A stretch of DNA of 64,000 nucleotides from Bigelowiella natans CCMP2755 (lineage: Eukaryota > Cercozoa > Chlorarachniophyceae), in assembly GCA_000320545.1 (NCBI GenBank), contig ADNK01000630.1, forward strand, positions 1 to 64,000, in the 5' to 3' direction. Of the stretch, positions 47,918-57,736 are shown piece by piece; position 1 is the first letter of the stretch; each line of letters begins with the position of its first letter. Position numbers and translations under genes: made by a program. Below the pieces are notes generated by a model. That model did no database searches. It worked only from the letters and a program-made list of their open reading frames with translations, and was not told the origin of the DNA.

Positions 47918-49221
47918 GTGTCGATGGTGATGACAACGACTTGGTACTGAACATGTCCTCATTTACGAATTTTACAGACTTCATTCTTTCCAAGAATAAA
48001 GAACTCTCCTGTGATGATGAGGAAGAGGATGATGATGAAAATGACGATATTCTCTGTGCCAGCTCTCGCAGACGTTCCTCTGAAAGATAAATTGATTTTT
48101 TGATTGTTATAATTTGAAGGTATCCTCTCCAATAATTCCATTTTTGTTTCACCTGCAACATTATGAAGAGACTTGACGATCTCAACACCCGTGCATCTAA
48201 TAGGGTTAGTAGTAAACTGTTGTCATCACCAGAAGCATGGCAACAAGCGTCTACCATCCTTATATCCTTACCATCACCACCACCATCGTCATCATCGTCA
48301 TCATCATTATCATCGTGACTCTCCACCGGTACCTTTGGAACCCAATGGCTATCGATGCTATCAGAACGGCTTTACCAGTGCCGCTGCCTAGATACAAAAA
48401 AAGTTAAATTAATTGTTAATGTTGAGAAATGACAACTACATTTGTTCCTAGGCAGCAAACAACTACATTGGTCGTCGTACCCACCAAGATCACAGAAATG
48501 CTTTGCATGTGGGTTCAGAGACTTCACACGCATGAGAATGTGGGCAAAAGACCAAAAGGTAACCTAGATGCATCATATTCTTATTATTTAACGCAAATTT
48601 GATTCCAGTCCTCTGTTTTTTAAGGAAGCCGCATGTAATTGATAACATACTCCTAGTACTAATTACTAGGTTGATGAAAATCCTTGTCGGCACCATCACA
48701 TACCTCGCCATATGTGAGCATTCTTGTTGATATACTGCGACCTTTGTAATAGTATCAGTTATTATGTGGCACAGTATAAATCAGACATAAATCTAACACC
48801 GGAATTACTATTATTATTATTACTACTACTACTACTACTACTACTTCATGGAAGCGCTTTTTTGTTGTACCTTCAGCTTCGAATATTTTTGCCTCCCTCT
48901 GTGAAAGCTTCCGTGCATCGCTTGGAGTCGTCTTCACAAAAATAGAAGATAGAAGCTTGTATGCTTCTTGGCTACAGAATAGCAATCGATGTTTAACAGT
49001 CAATGGGAAATAATTGCTACTAAATATTAATATGGAATACGTGACTCACAATGCCATACATTCAATCAACTACATTGGCTTTGTGCTAAGCTTTATCCTC
49101 ATATCTTCGTCCAATATACCAGTGCAATCCAAGCACACCATTGACCTTCATCAAAATTTTATATGGTATGATAACATCTTGTTCCGTGTATGTCCATATG
49201 CATGTATGGAGGGTGGGAGAG

Positions 49222-49274
<53 letters not shown>

Positions 49275-49619
49275 AAAAGAATATTTCGAGGCCTAAAAAT
49301 GTATTGACCATGATGATCATTTATTCTGAAAATTTCAGACTGCATTGATGGTGCTGCTACTAAAATACCTTGGATGATTGCAGCCGACAATATGATGCAA
49401 ATCCACAGTTGTAGTTGTAGTGGTACTGCTACTGCTACTGCTGCTGCTTTGACAGCAGTATCCGGGATTTATACTGCGTTTCTTCGTTTCATAGAGAGAG
49501 GTAGATTGAACTTGGTGTTTTTTGTCAAGTTCTCTCTCCTGATGAACTGTCGCCGGAAAAGTAGATTCTCGACTGGAAAATAACCCACTGCAAGAACACG
49601 TTTTTCATCACAATACACA

Positions 49620-49681
<62 letters not shown>

Positions 49682-49834
49682 GAGAGAGAGAGAGAGAACG
49701 AGACACAAGTTTCTTGAGAACGCAGGGGAACTTTCACGGAAATGAGATTTCATTGACCTTGTTTTATTTTTAACATTGTCTTTTGCCTTCTGCGCATAGT
49801 ATTTCGCCTTTGCTTTTGCACGATAATCCTCCAT
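47478..49834 (-). CDS. DOT1-like class I SAM-dependent methyltransferase
   Basis: Predicted protein methyltransferase. Placed exons: first 49834 to about 49770 (MEDYRAKAKAKYYAQKAKD), one near 48850-48960 (SSIFVKTTPSDARKLSQRE), one near 48700-48720 ending YGE, then 48485 to about 48570, 48333-48387, 48153-48196, 47814-48079 and 47478-47600. From VTFWSFAHILMRVKSLN onward the phases agree. SAM motif I is split by an intron: FCDL then GSGTGKAVLIASIAIGF. Motif II is CTGVEIVKSLHNVA, with the acidic residue that binds the ribose. The active-site region is WNLADVIFVASTAFSED, and the end reads LKKGAQVIETLSKF. This order, including VxFVxSTxF and a Gly-Ala-Gln strand, is that of DOT1-type and related kinetoplastid/algal enzymes. 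A Ser-rich insert from a CAT run lies between motif II and the active site. The substrate is not known. Confidence 0.75.
49211..49270. repeat. (GA)n microsatellite
   Basis: About 28 GA units inside an intron of the methyltransferase gene. Confidence 0.9.
49614..49702. repeat. (CA)n(GA)n compound microsatellite
   Basis: CA block followed by two GA blocks separated by GAACGA, in the 5' part of the methyltransferase gene, probably intronic. Confidence 0.9.
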
Positions 49835-50379
49835 GAAAGAAGGGGGAATGTTTCTTCTTCTTCTTCTTCTTCAAATTTTGCTTCTGCTTCTCCCTCTCTT
49901 CCCCTTACTCTTCCTCCTCAAATTTGCATGTTCCCCATGGTAGCTGGCACAAGGTCAGGCGACGGTCATCGATTAAAGGCGGATCAGAGTACTGGTATAC
50001 GAGTACGATGCGCACTAATTTTATGTTAAATTAAAGGCGATCAAGATACTGCGACTTGGGATAGATAATCCTAGTTATTTTATATTTGTGAGCGAAGGAT
50101 GTCATGTTGACGCATGAGGTAAATCATAGGCCATTTTCCTAAAAAATATAGTGTTGTCGTTGCATCAGGGAGTTGACCGGGTTTCTCATTCCCTCCCCTC
50201 TCTCACGGCTCAACCATCAGGGGGAAGAGGTCAACTTAAAAAATAATACATTTGGCGTTAGAAAACACACAAAGATAAAACAGTGAATCTGTAGGTTGTG
50301 GTACTAGCCTGTTTGGTTGAGTTAAGCGCTCATCATTATCATCATCATCATATCATCATGTGCATTGTTACACAGATCA
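49835..50379. other. divergent intergenic region, methyltransferase / KIX gene
   Basis: About 545 bp between divergent start codons. It holds a (TTC)n run near 49855-49872, a pair of near-identical segments AAATTAAAGGCGATCA/GATTAAAGGCGGATCA around 49970-50045, and a CAT run near 50335-50358 just upstream of the start. No palindrome cluster and no gene. Confidence 0.5.
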
Positions 50380-51101
50380 ATGGCATCCAGCAGTTCGTCT
50401 ACTCATGCACCACCTCTCCCTTCCTCCCAGAGCGACTCAAAAATAGATCCAAGCTCCAGCATAAGTCCACCCTCCTTTCCAAATAAAGGTTCCTCCGCGT
50501 TTCCCCCAATGCTTCGCTCTCCCCAGCAATCTTCTGCTCCGCCTTCAGGACTACAGCTTCCAGCTTTGGTGCGCTCAAGCAGCTCGGGGCGACCACATTT
50601 CAGGTAGTAGTTCTTTGGCAACAATAATTATTTGAGAGAGTATAACTTTCACGTCTTGAGTGTGAAATATATTATGCCATGCAAATATCATGCACATCAA
50701 AGCCAAAAATACCATGCGTGGTTGTAACAGCAATTATGATGCTTGTTGTCTTAATATTCACACGTGCGTAACTTAGTGGCGGAGACTGGAGGATCAATGT
50801 TGCAATAGAGGAAAGAACAGCCGTAAGAGAGAAGATTACTGCTGCATACAAGAAGAATTGCCCGTCCTATGAAGACTTACTCCAGCTTTGCGTCGCAGTG
50901 GATGAGGAGCTCATCTTTTCTGGATGCAACAGCCGAATGGAATACTTCAAAAATGCTGTCCAATGGAACAATCGACTGCTTGTCAAGTCTAAACAATTAA
51001 ATGGTAAAGTAAAGCTTGGAGGATCATCCAATGGGAGTTCGTCTGCCAAGCGACCCCTTTCATCGACATCCACCGCTCAATTGCAGAAACGAGCAAAGTA
51101 A
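50380..51101 (+). CDS. KIX-domain protein, compact Mediator MED15-like
   Basis: Predicted transcriptional coactivator subunit. Two exons, 50380-50603 and 50777-51101, close to 182 residues. Residues 1-73 are Ser/Pro-rich and disordered. Residues about 77-150 form a KIX-like three-helix bundle: DWRINVAIEERTAVREKI, then YEDLLQLCVAVDEELIFSG, then NSRMEYFKNAVQWNNRLL. This matches plant/fungal MED15 KIX in order: WR...R..V..KI, an LR/LQ..A..FEE..Y helix, and a S..YL/YF..I third helix. The tail carries a possible NLS (AKRPLSS, QKRAK). MED15 is normally several hundred residues longer with Gln-rich linkers and a C-terminal Mediator-binding domain; neither is visible, so this may be a KIX-only relative. 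Confidence 0.65.
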
Positions 51102-51369
51102 CACTGATTGTAAAGTGGGAGGATTGAGGAATTACACGCTTCATCAATTGATTCATTGCGTAAATGATATGGACTCAACAAATTCCATATACGTAATTTG
51201 GAATTTATCTACTTTTTTCAAAGTCTCCGTTACCAGTAGCAACTTCAATTATTAAACATTAAAATTGTTTTAACATGGAAGCAGCAGCGTCAACAAGCCC
51301 ATAAAATTTTTTCTACTATAGAATTATTGTTTTCGGCTACCACGACTATTACTACTACTGCAAAGGTAG

Positions 51370-52080
51370 TCAGCTTTGCACATTTTCCAATTAATGATGC
51401 CTAGATGCACTGCATGTAGCACAAACATTGTGGGCATGCATGACCCGTACATGAGCTCATTTCTAGAAAACAAAGCCCCCAATCCGCATAGTGTCAGAAT
51501 TTATGAAATCATGCATTCATCATGTTCTAGTCTAGTAGTGTTCAACACCGCACATGCGTGTGCATCTCTGCATGTAGCAGCGCTCGCCATTATTGTTGAC
51601 TATTTGAGTAGTGCGTAGTGTGCATCTCGAGCATTACCTTTCGCATGTATTAATAGACTAGCTAGTAGTGCTAAAGTGTAGCGCAGGCATCGAAAATCTA
51701 GCAATTGATTGCAACTTGCTAGCTTGGAATGAAGTCGTGCACGCTCATTATCACTATAGATTATGCAATGGCCCACTTCAGTCTAGCAGTGGAGGTGATT
51801 TGTGACCGGCTCGCACGGTTTACGATTTTGCCCACATTAGAAATGCACATCAATAATCCTAAAAATCAAACTATTGTATCAGCGCGATTGGGCGCTACAT
51901 GCACTCTAGCACTCACGCTGCGTTGTTCGTCAAAGTGTGGCTCATGCATGGCTTTATTTGCATGAAACTTGCAGTTTCGATCTTGTGACACATGCACAAA
52001 ACTTGCGTCAGAATGGCCATTCTAGCATTGCAAAATTGGTCAATTCGCCATCCGTGATGATTTAAATTCTAGACAAACAT
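51370..52080. other. CTAG/CATG palindrome-rich tract between convergent genes
   Basis: Lies between the KIX-gene stop (51101) and the ankyrin-gene stop (52146). GCATG, TGCATG, CTAGC, TTCTAG and ACATGCAC words recur, for example GACTAGCTAGTAG at 51656-51668, TGCTAGCTTGG at 51718-51728 and repeated ACATGCACAAAAC near 51990 and 52078. No supported gene. 51102-51369 is ordinary AT-rich sequence. Confidence 0.75.
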
Positions 52081-52145
52081 GCACAAAACCAAACAAATCT
52101 AGAACTTTGCAACTGAGGTTTACTTAATCTCGGAGGCCGTCGTCA

Positions 52146-53274
52146 CTATTGTTCCTCTCTTTTGTTGTCATCATCAAGGTATGAGAGCTTCTTCCATAGT
52201 TTTATCTGATTCTCGACATCGACCTTCTTATTATACCTGTAGGTTAGGAGATTATAATACCAAATCAATGCGAGTTCAATCAGTGAAATTACGCCGCACA
52301 GACGCATGATCATCGTCATGATCGGCATACCATCACACCTACTACTTTCTCGCCCGCATAGCAGACAAGAAAACACCAATGATAATGTATAAATGTATAC
52401 CAGAAGTACATGGATAACATCTCCACGAATACCATATCATATGTTTTTATACACTGTTGAATAGATAGTTGTTAGTCGTTGTCGTTGTCGTCGTCGTTGT
52501 CGTCGAGAACGTCAATAAAATTATGTTCACTACAATTTTAAAGGAAAAACTGTGTTGAATGATTATTTCGTACTGGTCTGCCCAGTCATATGCCGTCATT
52601 CCCTCGAAGTCTCTCAATTCAGTGGATGCGCCATACTTGATCAACAACATCACAACCTGAAAAAAGAACAGTCAATCAACCATCATTAAGTAATAAGTGA
52701 CATTAGACAATAATGAAAGCACGTATGCGTAGGATTATTATCAAAATCCTTCGTTCCCTCCTCCTGTTCACTTTCTAGATTGGTCAAGATGTTGTAGCAT
52801 AAACCAGAAGTATACATGGTTACCAACAACTACAACAACAATGTGCCCCCCCCCACATTTTATTGTAGTTATTGTGTTGTTGTCATACTAATGACCAACT
52901 AAGAATGATCGTCGTTGGATGGGTCAGCACAGCTGCTGCTCCTAGCACACATGTGGTAGAATTATTTGCCAACAACAACAACAACAACAACCTCTGCATG
53001 TCCACCCTTAGCTGCCTCCATTAGCGGTGTCCTTCCATTCCAATAGTCTTGATGATCCACACAGGGATTGTTCTCAAGCAGCACCTTAACCACCTACCAA
53101 TGTACCATATAGTGGTAATCATGGAATAAGAACATAACATGTTCCAACTTCACTCAACAAATTCTCAATACTGCGACGCTCATCATTAATATCATCATCG
53201 CCATAATTCATATGCCACTACTTCCACCATTTTCTTCTACTTTTGTCCATATTCATAAAATCTGCAATCATCCC

Positions 53275-53324
<50 letters not shown>

Positions 53325-54565
53325 GCTACTCTTCTTCTTCCTCCTTCTCCTCCTTCTCAAAGCCACTTGTACGTAGTACCTCAATATGGCCTCTTGCAGC
53401 AGCTTCTTGCAACCCTGTACGCCCTTTGCCACGGCCAGGTTCAATCTAAGAAGAGGGGGCGAGGAGGAGGAGGAGGAGGGATTACAACGATAAACAATGC
53501 GTAGCAGTAAGTAGTCGTAGTAGTGGCAGCAGTAGCAGCAGCAGTTGAAGAAGCGGCATCACCATCATCATCATCATCATCATCATCACCATCATCATCT
53601 GTAGCTACTACTACTACTACTACTACTACTACTGCTGCGTATTACTACTACCTCATCATCTAGCTGCTCGATATCGATTCCATAGTTAATCGCAGCCCTA
53701 GGTAGGTAGGTAGGTAGGTAGGTAGGTAGGTAGGTAGTAGGTGTGCGATGATGATAGCGTTTATCAGCAGTGAAGACCACATGAAATGCTTAGTACGTGT
53801 GTGATGATAACATTCATCCAGTTGTCAAGACTACATGCAATCCTTTTCAACATATCATATGCTATTTCCCCCTTTGCACTACCACCACCCTCCCCCCTCC
53901 TTGTTGTTCTCAGTTTTTGTTAATCATTGTTCTACTACCGGACGAATGCAACGTCTCCCATCCTACAGGACGTCATCCACCCTTTCCAATACTCTAATCC
54001 TACATCCTTGCTTGAGTCCCAAACCGACACAACTACAGCTTTGCGGCCCCGATTTCTTTTTGTGAGAAGGAAGTGTTGTTGTTGCTGCTGCTGGTGGTGG
54101 CGCGGACGATGATGGTAATGGCATGCGGAGGTGTGGGCCAAGGGCGAGTAGGAGTGTAGTAGTATCCTGGGAGAACATATATCACCTTTATGCTCATTGG
54201 GAAATCAATTTAATGGAGACTGTGTTTGTTACAGCCTGGATTATCCTTATCATCATCACCACCATCAACACCACGTGTATGATATTTCTTCATAGTTGAC
54301 AAGAAGATGGCAACACACCTTTGCGGTAGCTCTTGTGTCGTGGGAGAACCTCTGTGGCGAAGAAGACGATCATCTGTATCATGGAAGCTTCTACTACCGC
54401 TATAGCTGTGTTGTCTATATCTGGTTCTAGAGAGAGAATGGAGACTCGGCAGGTGGACAATCCGTTTGCCGTGTGCCTTGGGTGGAAATTAGAGAAAGAG
54501 GAGGTGAGAGGAAGAAACAACAACAAAATAAAATGAATAAGCAAAACTTTTGCTCGAGTTACCAC
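52146..54565 (-). CDS. ankyrin-repeat protein
   Basis: Protein-protein interaction scaffold; partner unknown. Four consecutive exons carry one repeat each and meet at the same place in the repeat, phase 0 after a Glu: 53652-53697 (AAINYGIDIEQLDDE), 53380-53445 (GRTGLQEAAARGHIE), 52992-53093 (VVKVLLENNPCVDHQ, GRTPLMEAAKGGHAE) and 52551-52656 (VVMLLIKYGASTELRDFEG, MTAYDWADQYE). TPLMEAAxxGHxEVVxxLL is the ankyrin consensus. The last exon ends at 52146 with KLWKKLSYLDDDNK. The joint from 52551 into it, and everything upstream of 53697, is unresolved; segments near 54300-54480 may encode the N-terminus. Introns contain GCA, TAGG and CAT repeats, including an 11-unit TAGG run at 53699-53741. Confidence 0.7.
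53699..53741. repeat. (TAGG)n microsatellite
   Basis: About ten tetranucleotide units in an intron of the ankyrin gene, immediately upstream of the exon at 53652-53697 on the minus strand; the last unit supplies the AG acceptor. Confidence 0.9.
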
Positions 54566-55408
54566 ATGAAATAGTTATTTTGAGTGTAAGGAGAATACGC
54601 ACCTTGATGTATGGCATTAGGATTAGAGATGCGAGGAAGTAGAAGACACGCCTCATATCTATACTCCCAATTTACAACAACTAGGCTGAAAATTCCGAGC
54701 TTTTTTCAAGCAAGCCGAGCAGTATTCATTGTCTCGCTCCTTACGCTGGATTTAGTTTGTGCTGGAATTGGTTTGTGCGTTCGATTGTATCAGGTCAAGT
54801 TGGTTTTGTCACATGCAATGCAATTTCCCCAATCATGTAATCAACCAATTACTCAACATTTTAACACAGTACGTATTCCGTATTTAGCGCATTCTCATAT
54901 CATCAAAATGCGCACTGTTTTCTTAGAAGCATTAATAATAGTAATAGGCTTGGAGTAGGCAAGTTCGTTGTTGCACGCACAGCAGGAATCTCTCCTCCCC
55001 TCTCTGTCTCTCTCGTTCCGAACAGATGTTACCCACGAACTGTACGAACCAGCTTATGAGCTCTCTCTCGGCTATTCGTTTGTCGGATAAAGCTGGAAAA
55101 GTACGTATCTTACCTTGTCGCAGGCGTAAATTGCATTACATTCTAATCTTCAAGGGCACAAACGACTGGAAGATATCCTGGTGTTTGAACATTAGATGCA
55201 TGTGGAAATCGTCCTGCGACATGGACCAAAGGATGTCTTTCCCTCCCATAGGGGTGGGGTAATAAACGACGCTCTGCTTCCTCGGCGGGAGGAGAAGAGG
55301 TAACACATTCCATGATGCAGGATTGAAGGAGCCGAGGAAGCAATCAGTCCGTCATTCACATTTCCAATCTCCACATTTCCCCACAGCATCCCTCCTAACT
55401 TCGTGCCT
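54566..55408. other. divergent interval, ankyrin / MFS; possible small or degraded coding pieces
   Basis: About 840 bp. A plus-strand frame near 54690-54800 encodes a hydrophobic stretch (VFIVSLLTLDLVCAGIGL). Another near 55120-55170 encodes LHYILIFKGTNDWKIS, which vaguely recalls a lipase RGT..DW segment. I could not connect either to a start, to splice sites of matching phase, or to the MFS gene. They may be remnants of a decayed gene. A CCCACAG just before the MFS start could be an acceptor. Confidence 0.3.
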
Positions 55409-57085
55409 ATGATGAAGTATGCCGAGGTTGATACGCAGGATGGAACTGGCTTGGAATTGAAGCGGATTGATGTTGAAATCGGGGGTGGTGATCTCACTGC
55501 TAACGAGGAGCTCCAAGTAGAACAAGACACAGCTGCAGGCAAAATATCATGGTTTTCCCCCTTTCTTTTCAAGGGATACAGGCTTCTCTGGACAACGAAT
55601 GTAGCTGAATTCACGGGTAGGACATTATCAGAGATATCCATTCTTGTTTGGCTCTACGAGGCGACAGGTGATGCCCTTGCTCTTGGATGGCTGGGTATTA
55701 TCACTCTGTGTGTACAGGTACCCTCAATCCCTATCGGAGGGGTACTAGCTGATGAAGTTGACCGACGAGTCCTCATATCAACGATGCAAGCTGCAGCCTG
55801 TGCCACATCAACGATTCTCGGTGCTCTATGCTACTTTGGTGACCTAAGGATTCCTATGGCATACTTGGCAGTGGGGGTGCTGCAACTGACATCACAGCTC
55901 GAGAACTCTGCGCGGGGAGCTCTAACAGCCTCGGTAGTAAGCGATGACGTATTGCCAAGGGCTGTCTCTACAAATGTAGTGACCGATAGTTTGGGAGAGG
56001 TACTAGCGCCTATTCTTTTCTTTGCTGTAGCTGGAACGACAGATCATGCATCAGAGCATTCTCTCGCAATTGCCTTCTTCATCGCCTCACTTTCATATGC
56101 TATCGCTGCGGTTATGCCATTGATGATACAACTAGATGTTGAAGCAAGAGCATCAAATCCAGGTTTAAACTTGGCAGGGGATGGTGGTGGCGAAGACGGG
56201 AATAGTAGCGAATCCAACGGCGAAGGAAATGAAAAGTTAGGCGAGGATAATGAAGCTGTATCAAATCTTGATGAGAAGAAAACCGAGAACGACTCCTCTG
56301 ACATTCAAAATAAGGGCGAGAATGGAAATTCGTCGGATGATAATGTCGATAACAATAATAGCAACTCCTCTCTCATGACGGTGTTAGCTAGGCGGTATTC
56401 TTCCCTGATAGAGGGATTCCGGTACATCATGGGGCATCCATTGCTGCCAGGACTTTATGCACTGGATTGGGGTATGACGTTGGTATCATTCTACCGGGAA
56501 TTGTTCCCCTTATTCGTTGCTGAACTATTCACTGAGGGACGCGAGTCGCTTGGACTCTCAGAGCGGGGCGCTGTTGCCCTTCTCACAAGCATCAACTTTC
56601 TTGGAGGTGTGGTAGGAGGATTGATAACCTTCAAGGCCCAGGACTGTGACGATCACTATGGGCGCCAGGTAGTGATAGCGACACTTGCTTATGCTGCTGG
56701 ATGTGTTCTTTTCGGCGCTACTCGTTACTTCTTGGTTGGGGCTCTAGCAGTGTTTTGGTGTGGGGCATGTGACGCGGTGGGAGCGACAATGCGCAACATC
56801 GTCGTTATGCTCACAACACCTGACTCAATGCGAGGAAGAGCACGATCGGGTCACTCTCTCGCTGCGAACGTGGCAAATTCATTAGGGCAGCTTTATGTCG
56901 CCGCGATGTCAACTGTTATCGGCCCAGGATTCACAATGATCCTTGGTGGTGTATTGACAGTGGTTGCAGTTTTTTGCTCAGTGGCTAGGATTCCGGAGTT
57001 ACTAGCTCATCATGGAAAGAGTAGCAATAGTAATAACGAGAGACACGAAGACGATGAATTAATTGCTGATGTCAGCGATGAATAA
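55409..57085 (+). CDS. MFS transporter, MFS_3/DHA3-like, intronless
   Basis: Multi-helix secondary transporter of 558 residues in one uninterrupted frame. The N-terminal cytosolic part is acidic. Helices begin near residue 55 (FKGYRLLWTTNVAEFTGRT), and the loop between helices 2 and 3 reads GGVLADEVDRRVLI, the MFS signature GxLaDrxdRR. Two six-helix halves are separated by an acidic, Asn/Ser-rich loop of about 110 residues (about 240-350). The second half reads GFRYIMGHPLLPGLYALDW through GARYF-like helices to MRGRARSG. The overall pattern (WTTNVAEFTGRTLSEISILVWLYEATG, GALTASVV) is that of bacterial MFS_3 exporters. The start is the first ATG in frame (GTG at 55403 rejected). Lack of introns amid intron-dense neighbours suggests retroposition or bacterial acquisition. 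Substrate unknown. Confidence 0.8.
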   Translation: MMKYAEVDTQDGTGLELKRIDVEIGGGDLTANEELQVEQDTAAGKISWFSPFLFKGYRLLWTTNVAEFTGRTLSEISILVWLYEATGDALALGWLGIITLCVQVPSIPIGGVLADEVDRRVLISTMQAAACATSTILGALCYFGDLRIPMAYLAVGVLQLTSQLENSARGALTASVVSDDVLPRAVSTNVVTDSLGEVLAPILFFAVAGTTDHASEHSLAIAFFIASLSYAIAAVMPLMIQLDVEARASNPGLNLAGDGGGEDGNSSESNGEGNEKLGEDNEAVSNLDEKKTENDSSDIQNKGENGNSSDDNVDNNNSNSSLMTVLARRYSSLIEGFRYIMGHPLLPGLYALDWGMTLVSFYRELFPLFVAELFTEGRESLGLSERGAVALLTSINFLGGVVGGLITFKAQDCDDHYGRQVVIATLAYAAGCVLFGATRYFLVGALAVFWCGACDAVGATMRNIVVMLTTPDSMRGRARSGHSLAANVANSLGQLYVAAMSTVIGPGFTMILGGVLTVVAVFCSVARIPELLAHHGKSSNSNNERHEDDELIADVSDE

Positions 57086-57099
57086 ACTCAATATGGATA

Positions 57100-57736
57100 T
57101 GGCCTAGCTTGCCACATTATCCACCTCGTAGTGTACTTACGCGTCTACTAATTAAGAAAGGACAACACATATGTAGCATGCGAATTTCGTGACGCATTAA
57201 TTAATACACGCTCTGTGCGATCTCACCCCTTAACTACTATGCTATGGGAGCATATATAGTACTTGTTACGAAGCTATACACTCTATCTCGATCTTAATAA
57301 AAGCATGCGAGCCATTTGCATTGCATTTATGCGTATGACAATATGCATATAACAATTGTTATATATAAAGTATAGAGCAGATATACAAGTGAAACGTGGT
57401 AACCTTATGTGACAATGATACTCTTATAGTTTCCATACTTTTATTTGCAATACCTCGCTGCAGGCATGCACGTACGTACGCTTGAATTCAACAGTTTGTT
57501 GGGCATGCGATGTATAGGTGTTAGATTCCTATTCGTCGTCTATTAGGGAACATTACTCGTAGTGCAACATCGACCATATCACATTTGTTGTCGCCCAGGT
57601 ACGCATGTAGATCACGTAAATGGGGAAATTTATCATCGCATCACGGATAAGCGACGTGTAACATGCAGATCCAATCTCCCTTTCCTGTACATGCATTGTT
57701 ATGTTTCCTAGACTTGTTGAATGGCATGCACGATAC
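57100..57736. other. palindrome-rich tract between convergent genes
   Basis: Between the MFS stop (57085) and the REJ-gene stop (57737). GCATGC, TGCATG, ACGTACGTACG (57470-57481), CATGCAC and ACATGTAG-type palindromes recur, and the composition runs slightly into the 3' end of the REJ gene's last exon. No supported gene; the 92-codon minus frame at 57553-57831 is a shadow. Confidence 0.6.

Noticed and set aside
47805-48326. 173-codon minus frame as one exon
   Set aside because: It spans three methyltransferase exons and their introns; motif II is only restored when the AG at 48197 and GT at 48152 are used.
55026-55262. Possible lipase fragment upstream of the MFS gene
   Set aside because: Only a short IFKGTNDW-like match, no catalytic GxSxG, and no splice pair of acceptable intron length.
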